Below are positions 1 through 4,013 of a stretch of 5,987 nucleotides of DNA, piece after piece. Every line of letters begins with the position of its first letter. The first letter of the stretch is position 1. The notes beneath the pieces are model-generated. The model was not told the DNA's origin and ran no database searches. It was given only the letters and a program-made list of their open reading frames with translations. The stretch is from JBCCMB01 sp039026555 (lineage in GTDB: Bacteria; Pseudomonadota; Alphaproteobacteria; Caulobacterales; Hyphomonadaceae), in the NCBI GenBank assembly GCA_039026555.1, contig JBCCMB010000159.1, positions 1 to 5,987 on the forward strand. Reading direction: 5' to 3'. The translations under genes were made by a program, and so were the position numbers.

Positions 1-552
1 ACGCTCCAAATGAGCGTTTAGAAGTTTCACAAACCGCTTGAAGGACTTTTCAACAACGCCGCCGACGTCAGGCGTCAGACCGATGCGGGGCATTTCGGCG
101 GTCATGCGTTCAATCGCTGTTTTTTCCTGCGCCTTGCGGTCGTCCGGCATGTCATCGCCATAATATTCTGCGACGGCCCGCGCGGCTGCTTCTTTCTGGT
201 CTTTCCGCCGGCCCCATCGATACTGCATGACCGCTTTGGACAGCCAAAGATCGGCGTAATCTTCCAAAACCGCTGCAATCATAGCGGCCGCTTGAGTTTC
301 CGGCACCGCCGAAGGCTCGGGCTGGTCGGCTTCCAACGCCTCCATCATTGGCGTGGTGTCATGCACCGCATGGCCTGACGACGTCACCAGCACAGGAAGC
401 GTCTTAAATCGCGCGGCGGCGGACAAGTCCGCTTCGCTGGCGGCGGTGCGCGGCGTCCACTCATGGTCCACGCCCTTATACCGCAGATAGCTGCGCAGTT
501 TTGAAGAATAGGCGGAAGTCTCCGCGCCGAAGAGGCGGTAGGACGCACTCAT
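1..552 (-). CDS. Glutathione S-transferase family protein (N-terminal part, runs off left edge)
   Basis: The 184 visible codons are open to the first base of the window, so the C-terminus lies outside. Residues 5-75 read as a thioredoxin-fold GST N-terminal domain: strand YRLFGAE (5-11), a helix with SSKLRSYLRYKG (16-27), the cis-proline strand LPVLV with P53, then HDTTPMMEALE (64-74), where D65-T66 sits where GSTs usually have the Glu/Gln-Ser pair that holds the gamma-glutamyl group of glutathione. The helical part after residue 85 includes VMQYRWG, which I recall from the larger (about 300 residue) alphaproteobacterial GST-like proteins; this is from memory, not a search. There is no cysteine at the usual N-terminal active-site position; S13, Y15, S16 and S17 are candidate thiol-activating residues. 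Likely a cytosolic glutathione-dependent or GST-fold protein of unknown substrate. The ATG at 552-550 is preceded by AGGAG (563-559) at a 6-base spacing, which fixes the start. It diverges from the glycosyltransferase at 709. Confidence 0.85.
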   Translation of the reverse strand, partial: MSASYRLFGAETSAYSSKLRSYLRYKGVDHEWTPRTAASEADLSAAARFKTLPVLVTSSGHAVHDTTPMMEALEADQPEPSAVPETQAAAMIAAVLEDYADLWLSKAVMQYRWGRRKDQKEAAARAVAEYYGDDMPDDRKAQEKTAIERMTAEMPRIGLTPDVGGVVEKSFKRFVKLLNAHLER

Positions 553-558
553 ATGCAA

Positions 559-563
559 CTCCT
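559..563 (-). promoter_or_regulatory. Ribosome binding site of the GST-family gene
   Basis: The minus strand reads AGGAG six bases before the ATG at 552-550. It decides the start of a gene whose other end is outside the window. Confidence 0.75.
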
Positions 564-696
564 GGAAAAGCGCGCGAAAGCTACGCCGATCCCGTCTGCG
601 CCGCAAGCGCAGCGCCTTTAGAAATGCAGGGCGAGGTTTACACTCGAAGAGGTTAGGCGCTAAGCGAAGCCAACGAGCTTTCCCCCAATAGGAGAA

Positions 697-701
697 AAGG
701 A
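697..701 (+). promoter_or_regulatory. Ribosome binding site of the glycosyltransferase gene
   Basis: AAGGA lies seven bases before the ATG at 709. It supports that start over the in-frame ATGs a few codons downstream (residues 4 and 7). Confidence 0.7.
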
Positions 702-708
702 ACGGCAA

Positions 709-1758
709 ATGCGCGTGATGCATGTGATGGCCGGCGCCAAAGAGGGCGGGGCCGAAAACATCATGCTGGAGTCGGTGTTGGCGCTTGCGGAAGCTGGTTT
801 CGAGCAATTCGTGCTCACCCGTCCACACAACGCGTTTCGCTTGCAGGAATTTGAAAAGGCGGGGATCGAAACCGCGACGGCCGGGTTCAACAATGCTTGG
901 CCGTTTCCCACGCGATCGGCCCTAAAGTCAGCGATCGCTTCGTTCAAACCGGATGTCATTGAGTATTGGATGGGCCGCGCAGGGCAGTTTGCGCCTGCAT
1001 CGCATCGGGCGCGATCGATCGCTTGGTATGGCGGCTATTACAAGCTGCAGCGCTTCGCCAATTGCGAATGGCATATCGGCCTGACGAAGGATTTGCTGCG
1101 CCATATCCGCCAACAGGGCGTCGCCGAAGATCGCTCTGGGATTGTCCACACCTATGCGGATTTTCGCGATGCACCGCCGGCCGACCGCGCCAGTTTGGAC
1201 ACGCCCGCCGACGCGCCGGTCGCGCTGGCCCTAGCGCGTCTACACGAGAAAAAAGGGCTCGACACGCTATTGGACGCGACGGCGAAGACGCCGGGACTTT
1301 ATGTTTGGATTGCCGGCGATGGGCCTTTGGAAGCGGAGCTCAAAGCGCATTCGGCGCGCTTGGGACTTGATGATCGCGTTCGCTTTTTGGGTTGGCGCAA
1401 TGATCGCGGAGAATTGCTTGCGGCGTGCGATTTTGTAGCGTTTCCGTCCCGCTATGAACCTTTCGGCACGGTGACGGTCGACGCGTGGGCGGCGAACCGT
1501 CCCCTGGTCGCCGCAGATGCTGTTGGGCCCGCCGCGTACGTGGAAGACGGCGTGTCCGGTTTGCTGATCCCGAAAAACGATGTCGATGCGCTCGCGAATG
1601 CGATGTCACGCGTGATTAATGAGCAGGGCCTTGCGGCAAAATTGGTCGAGGGCGGCCGCGCCGCTTATGAGGCGCAATTCACCAAAGCCGCCTATGTTCG
1701 CGATTCTCGCGCGTTTTATGAGCAGGTCGCGGCGGCGGCTGAGGCGAAGGGCCTTTAG
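709..1758 (+). CDS. Glycosyltransferase, GT4-type (GT-B fold)
   Basis: A complete 349-residue protein with the two-domain layout of retaining GT4 enzymes, which move a sugar from a nucleotide-sugar donor to a growing saccharide. Residues 1-165 form the acceptor-side Rossmann domain, with the glycine-rich loop GAKEGGAEN at 9-17. Residues 170-340 form the donor-side domain: ARLHEKKGLDTLL (176-188) corresponds to the usual GRLxxxKG segment, AGDGPLEAEL (202-211) to the conserved GxGP segment, FLGW (226-229), FPSRYEPFG (245-253), and the ribose/diphosphate-side loop DGVSGLLIP (280-288). The E-X7-E motif is present as E250-X7-D258, so the second acid is aspartate. It has no membrane segment and is likely cytosolic or peripheral at the inner membrane. 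Lipopolysaccharide core or another surface glycan is the natural guess, but no polysaccharide cluster is visible here and the substrate cannot be read from sequence. Its stop overlaps the mmcB stop by four bases. Confidence 0.93.
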   Translation: MRVMHVMAGAKEGGAENIMLESVLALAEAGFEQFVLTRPHNAFRLQEFEKAGIETATAGFNNAWPFPTRSALKSAIASFKPDVIEYWMGRAGQFAPASHRARSIAWYGGYYKLQRFANCEWHIGLTKDLLRHIRQQGVAEDRSGIVHTYADFRDAPPADRASLDTPADAPVALALARLHEKKGLDTLLDATAKTPGLYVWIAGDGPLEAELKAHSARLGLDDRVRFLGWRNDRGELLAACDFVAFPSRYEPFGTVTVDAWAANRPLVAADAVGPAAYVEDGVSGLLIPKNDVDALANAMSRVINEQGLAAKLVEGGRAAYEAQFTKAAYVRDSRAFYEQVAAAAEAKGL

Positions 1759-2231
1759 ACTTCCAGACCTTCGGTGCGCATTAATCGGCGCGCCGCGAGG
1801 CGGGCGAATTTGAGCGTTAGCGCCTTACGCCTGGCGCCTGCGAGCGGCGTCGATTGCGCGTCCCTCATGATCGCCCCGCCGAATTGATCTGCGATAATCA
1901 AGCCGGCTTCGTCCGGTATGCGATCGCTGGGAAAATCCGCATCCACCGCGAAGTAAAACAGGTCGCAATAAGGCTGATAGTCTGGCCATTTCTCGTCCGA
2001 GGCGAAATCGGCCATGCAGGATTTGACCTCAATAATGGTGAAGACGCCCGATTTGGACAGCGCCATAATATCCGCGCGGCGGCCATTGGCGAGCGGCGTT
2101 TCGGCCAGGCAGACTTGCCCCAAATCCGCGAATAGGCGCGTGACGCCGGACATAATCGCATCGGCCGCCGTCGTATCGCGCGTACGCGATACGTTCAATT
2201 TCGGTTCCGAATTTAACGAACTGGTAACCAT
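1755..2231 (-). CDS. mmcB: MmcB family DNA repair protein (DUF1052, PD-(D/E)XK nuclease fold)
   Basis: A 158-residue protein matching the alphaproteobacterial MmcB family almost end to end. E44, D54 in NGRRADIMAL (49-58) and the E68-V69-K70 pair in IIEVKSCMADF (66-76) form a PD-(D/E)XK-type nuclease site. They are followed by EKWPDYQPYCDLFYFAV (80-96), AGLIIAD (109-115) and the basic tail ARRKALTLKFARLAARRL (133-150). In Caulobacter crescentus mmcB is an SOS gene needed for mitomycin C resistance, so a role in repairing crosslinked or damaged DNA is likely; the substrate is not known to me. The frame is open back to a TTG at 2309, but I choose the ATG at 2231 because the added 26 residues do not look like the family and would place the likely LexA box inside the gene. 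There is no clear Shine-Dalgarno before 2231. Its stop overlaps the glycosyltransferase stop, and it diverges from the metallopeptidase. Confidence 0.9.
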   Translation of the reverse strand: MVTSSLNSEPKLNVSRTRDTTAADAIMSGVTRLFADLGQVCLAETPLANGRRADIMALSKSGVFTIIEVKSCMADFASDEKWPDYQPYCDLFYFAVDADFPSDRIPDEAGLIIADQFGGAIMRDAQSTPLAGARRKALTLKFARLAARRLMRTEGLEV

Positions 2232-2239
2232 AAGCTTTG

Positions 2240-2268
2240 TGCAGCCTGTTCTTGGAACATTCTGACAA
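2240..2268 (-). promoter_or_regulatory. Candidate mmcB promoter overlapping the LexA box
   Basis: On the minus strand TTGTCA (2268-2263) matches five of six bases of the -35 consensus TTGACA and directly abuts the putative LexA box, which would then fill the promoter spacer, a typical place for a repressor. The -10 element about 17 bases on is poor (GCTGCA, 2245-2240), so this is a weak call. Transcription from here would start only a few bases before the mmcB ATG, in line with the missing ribosome binding site. Confidence 0.3.
2248..2262 (-). promoter_or_regulatory. Putative LexA (SOS) box upstream of mmcB
   Basis: The plus strand reads GTTC-N7-ATTC, one mismatch from the alphaproteobacterial LexA direct repeat GTTC-N7-GTTC (GAAC-N7-GAAC on the other strand). 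It ends 16 bases before the mmcB ATG. mmcB is a known LexA target in Caulobacter, so both position and neighbour fit. The seven-base spacer ends in GAAC, so the element also contains the inverted repeat GTTC-N3-GAAC. Repression by LexA and induction by DNA damage are inferred, not shown. Confidence 0.6.
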
Positions 2269-2374
2269 CTAACGTCCGAACGAGACGTTTGAAAAGGGGC
2301 GCGCTTCAAAAGGTTTCGGTCGAAGATACAGGTCGGCGGTCGGCGATATCGTTGCTGACAGTCTATCCTTCGAT

Positions 2375-2464
2375 ATGAGCCAATTTTATCTCAACCAAGG
2401 ATTTGGGTTTTTCGACACTTGGGATTGCATCACGACCCGCCGGCGTCCCTATATCTGGCTATGA
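2375..2464 (+). other. Possible 29-codon upstream ORF overlapping the metallopeptidase start (ATGA)
   Basis: An ATG at 2375 opens a 29-codon frame whose TGA (2462-2464) overlaps the metallopeptidase ATG (2461-2463) as ATGA, the classic layout for translational coupling. The peptide begins MSQFYLNQGFGFFDTW and ends RRRPYIWL; I recognise no family. It has no Shine-Dalgarno. It is also compatible with a chance ORF in an intergenic stretch that carries a candidate leaderless promoter, so I keep it as a possibility only. Confidence 0.25.
2425..2455 (+). promoter_or_regulatory. Candidate promoter giving a leaderless metallopeptidase mRNA
   Basis: CCTATATC (2448-2455) matches the Caulobacter housekeeping -10 consensus GCTANAWC at every position except the first, and its core TATATC ends five bases before the metallopeptidase ATG at 2461. 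A weak -35 (TTGCAT, 2425-2430) lies 19 bases before TATATC, a longer spacing than ideal. Transcription would begin at or next to the A of the ATG, which would explain why no Shine-Dalgarno is present. Confidence 0.4.
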
Positions 2465-2874
2465 CGAAGGTTGAGACATCAAAATTCGGGCTTGCGCCGT
2501 CGCTTGACGATTTCGCAGAGATTGCAGAGGCGGCCGTCAAGAGCTTGGCGGAGCCGTTCCAATCGCTGGCGGCTGGCGTATCCGTGCGGGTGTCGGACGT
2601 CGCCGATCCTGAAACGTTAGAAGCGCTCTTTATCGAAGATCCCTATGAATTGACCGGCCTTTACTCCGGCGTTGCGCTGACTTTGGAGCAGCATTCCGCA
2701 CCTTCGACCGAGCCCGCCATCGTGTTCTTGTACCGCATGCCGATTTTGGACGAATGGGCGCAAAGGGGCGATGTCCGGCTGGATGAGCTGATCGCCCACG
2801 TTGTCGTCCACGAGCTGGGTCATCATTTCGGCTGGTCGGACGAAGAGATGGATGCGGTTCTGGCGGGCGATTAG
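2461..2874 (+). CDS. Zincin-like metallopeptidase family protein (PF06262 type)
   Basis: A 137-residue protein of the small single-domain zincin-like family found in many bacteria. The C-terminal HELGHHFGWSDEEM (117-130) holds HExxHxxGxxD: H117 and H121 as zinc ligands, E118 as the general base, and D127 as the likely third ligand. Upstream family landmarks are APSLDDFAEIAEAA (12-25), PYELTGLYSGVAL (61-73), IVFLYRMPILDEWA (87-100) and LIAHVVVHE (110-118). There is no signal peptide or membrane segment, so it is probably cytosolic. The substrate is unknown, and for many members peptidase activity is only predicted. The frame is open upstream to a TTG at 2419, but residues encoded before 2461 do not look like the family, which normally begins shortly before the PSL-DF segment. 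No Shine-Dalgarno precedes 2461; a candidate -10 ends five bases before it. The stop overlaps the cobB stop by four bases. Confidence 0.9.
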   Translation: MTKVETSKFGLAPSLDDFAEIAEAAVKSLAEPFQSLAAGVSVRVSDVADPETLEALFIEDPYELTGLYSGVALTLEQHSAPSTEPAIVFLYRMPILDEWAQRGDVRLDELIAHVVVHELGHHFGWSDEEMDAVLAGD

Positions 2875-3578
2875 CCGGCGAGCTTAGCCGCCCAAATGGG
2901 TACGATTTCGGTCGCCGGACCATAATAGGCGTCATTGAAGACATAGGCGTTTTCCGACGGCTCCAAATTAAGCTCCACCGTATGAGCGCCGGCGAGACGG
3001 GCTTCGCGGACGAAATCGGCGGCCGGGTAAACGGCGCCGGACGTGCCGATCGAGACGAAGAGATCGCAGAGCGCTAGCCGCTCATAGATATCGTCCATTA
3101 GATACGGGAACTCGCCAAACCAGACCACGTCCGGACGGATCAGGCCCTCGTGCGCGCAATTGGGGCAAGGCGTTCCCGCTTCCATATCGACGCGCCATTC
3201 GCCGCGCCAGCCGCAAACGGCGCAGAGCCCGGAATTGAGCTCGCCATGCATGTGGATGATGTTCTGCGAGCCCGCTTTTTCGTGCATGTCGTCAACGTTT
3301 TGCGTCACCAACACAAACTCGCCGCCCTTAGCTTGGATCGCGCTTTCAAGTTTCGCGAGAGCGAAGTGCGCGGCGTTGGGTTCGGCTGACTGCAGATCGC
3401 GGCGGCGCTTGTTATAAAAGTCATAGACGAGTTCGGGATTGCGCGCGAAGCCCTGCGGCGTGGCGACATCCTCAAGCCTGTGCTTCGTCCATATTCCGTC
3501 TTTATCGCGAAACGTGCCCAGGCCGCTTTCGGCCGAAACGCCCGCGCCGGTGAGAATGAGAATTGATTTGTAAGACAT
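2871..3578 (-). CDS. cobB: NAD-dependent protein deacylase, sirtuin (CobB, class III)
   Basis: A complete 235-residue sirtuin, similar throughout to E. coli CobB. It removes acyl groups from lysines in cytosolic proteins using NAD, releasing nicotinamide and O-acyl-ADP-ribose. NAD-binding motifs are GAGVSAESG (11-19), TFRDKDGIW (22-30), TQNVDD (92-97), GTSG (178-181) and ELNLEPS (202-208). The catalytic base is H111 in HMHGEL. Four zinc ligands are visible: C119, C122, C138 and C141. Y55 and R58 in FYNKRRR match the Tyr-X-X-Arg pair that binds negatively charged acyl groups in CobB and SIRT5, so desuccinylase as well as deacetylase activity is expected. The N-terminus is short, with no extension before the Rossmann fold. 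The ATG at 3578 follows a weak AGGCGG and sits 70 bases after a small membrane-protein gene on the same strand, so the two may share a transcript. The stop overlaps that of the metallopeptidase. Confidence 0.96.
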   Translation of the reverse strand: MSYKSILILTGAGVSAESGLGTFRDKDGIWTKHRLEDVATPQGFARNPELVYDFYNKRRRDLQSAEPNAAHFALAKLESAIQAKGGEFVLVTQNVDDMHEKAGSQNIIHMHGELNSGLCAVCGWRGEWRVDMEAGTPCPNCAHEGLIRPDVVWFGEFPYLMDDIYERLALCDLFVSIGTSGAVYPAADFVREARLAGAHTVELNLEPSENAYVFNDAYYGPATEIVPIWAAKLAG

Positions 3579-3609
3579 GCCGCGCCCGCCTGTTCAGCGG
3601 CGTCTTTAG

Positions 3610-3629
3610 CCGGTTTTCGTCAAAACGGG
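3610..3629 (-). other. Imperfect stem-loop between the small membrane-protein gene and cobB
   Basis: CCGGTTTT and AAAACGGG face each other across a four-base loop (3618-3621). Five bases pair next to the loop, then one G-G mismatch, then two more pairs. No T run follows on either strand, so a standard terminator is unlikely; it may be a processing or stability element, or chance. Confidence 0.25.
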
Positions 3630-3648
3630 GAGGGCGCGCGTTTAGACC

Positions 3649-3777
3649 TTACCCTGCTGCGAGATAAAGCGAATTGTCCTGACCTGCGACCAACATCGCT
3701 GCGCCGACCACCACCAGAGCGAAGTATCCAAGAGCGAAGAGGCTGGACAGCGTCAGTCCTTTGGCGGTGCGGGTCAT
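3649..3777 (-). CDS. Small single-pass membrane protein, 42 residues, unknown function
   Basis: The ATG at 3777-3775 is preceded by AAGGA (3790-3786) at an eight-base spacing and opens a 42-codon frame ending in TAA at 3651-3649. The protein has a short basic start (MTRTAKG), then an uninterrupted hydrophobic stretch from about residue 8 to 32 (LTLSSLFALGYFALVVVG then AAMLVAG), then a short polar tail QDNSLYLAAG. This predicts one inner-membrane helix, with the basic N-terminus in the cytoplasm by the positive-inside rule. I do not recognise a family. The strong ribosome binding site, full-length helix and clean start and stop make it a real gene more likely than not. It lies 70 bases upstream of cobB on the same strand and diverges from the lipoprotein protease. 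Confidence 0.6.
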   Translation of the reverse strand: MTRTAKGLTLSSLFALGYFALVVVGAAMLVAGQDNSLYLAAG

Positions 3778-3785
3778 ATGGGTCG

Positions 3786-3790
3786 TCCTT
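3786..3790 (-). promoter_or_regulatory. Ribosome binding site of the 42-residue membrane protein
   Basis: The minus strand reads AAGGA eight bases before the ATG at 3777. It is the main reason to take this short frame seriously. Confidence 0.6.
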
Positions 3791-3816
3791 GTTCCTGCAG
3801 CCGGTTCTGTCGTCCG

Positions 3817-3850
3817 GCTATAAGGACTAAATTGCCATCACGATAAGGAC
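3817..3850 (-). repeat. Direct repeat GTCCTTAT, two copies, with a weak promoter match
   Basis: On the minus strand GTCCTTAT occurs at 3850-3843 and again at 3827-3820, start to start 23 bases, about two helical turns. TTATCG (3846-3841) and TATAGC (3822-3817) give weak -35 and -10 matches 18 bases apart, pointing towards the small membrane-protein gene with a leader of about 30 bases. A related AAGGAC lies at 3855-3860 on the plus strand. This could be an operator for the divergent region or simple chance. Confidence 0.3.
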
Positions 3851-4001
3851 GCGGAAGGACCGAAGCTGGGCGATTTAAGGGCGTCTTGGCGCGTCCGCCA
3901 CATCGTCGACACAAAGACGTTATCCGGTGGTCCTAATGAAGCTTCTTATTCGCGTTGCGCGCTCGTCATGATAAACGACACGCAGGCGGCGCGGGGACGA
4001 C

Positions 4002-4012
4002 AGGTGAGGTGA
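4002..4012 (+). promoter_or_regulatory. Strong tandem Shine-Dalgarno of the S8 protease gene
   Basis: AGGTGAGGTGA contains two overlapping anti-SD matches. The downstream GAGGTGA pairs best with the 16S rRNA tail but is very close to the ATG at 4014; the upstream AGGTGA has a more usual six-base spacing. Together they fix the start at 4014, which is also the only one that gives the lipoprotein signal. Confidence 0.7.
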
Positions 4013-4013
4013 C

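Noticed and set aside
578..606. Possible promoter TTGCGG / TAGCTT on the minus strand for the GST gene
   Set aside because: Both boxes match only three of six consensus bases, which is not enough to call without other support.
553..621. 22-codon plus-strand ORF starting at the ATG in CATATG before the GST gene
   Set aside because: No Shine-Dalgarno, low-complexity Ala/Pro/Gln composition, and it lies antisense to the GST leader; likely chance.
966..1370. 134-codon plus-strand ORF in another frame within the glycosyltransferase gene
   Set aside because: It overlaps conserved GT4 motifs in the true frame and its own translation is Arg/Gly/Ala-rich with no known features.
2213..2227. CtrA-like site TTAA-N7-GTAA
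   Set aside because: One half site is mismatched and the element lies inside the first codons of mmcB; such matches are frequent by chance.
2232..2309. Extended mmcB start at the TTG at 2309 (26 extra residues)
   Set aside because: The added residues do not resemble the family's N-terminus, TTG is a poor start with no clear ribosome binding site, and the extension would bury the likely LexA box and -35 within the coding region.
2419..2460. Extended metallopeptidase start at the TTG at 2419
   Set aside because: The 14 added residues fall outside what the family shows, and the ATG at 2461 gives the expected distance to the conserved PSL-DF segment.
3936..3971. 11-codon ORF (MKLLIRVARSS) before the protease gene, as a possible leader peptide
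   Set aside because: No Shine-Dalgarno, no run of a regulatory amino acid, and no alternative hairpins or terminator that would support attenuation.
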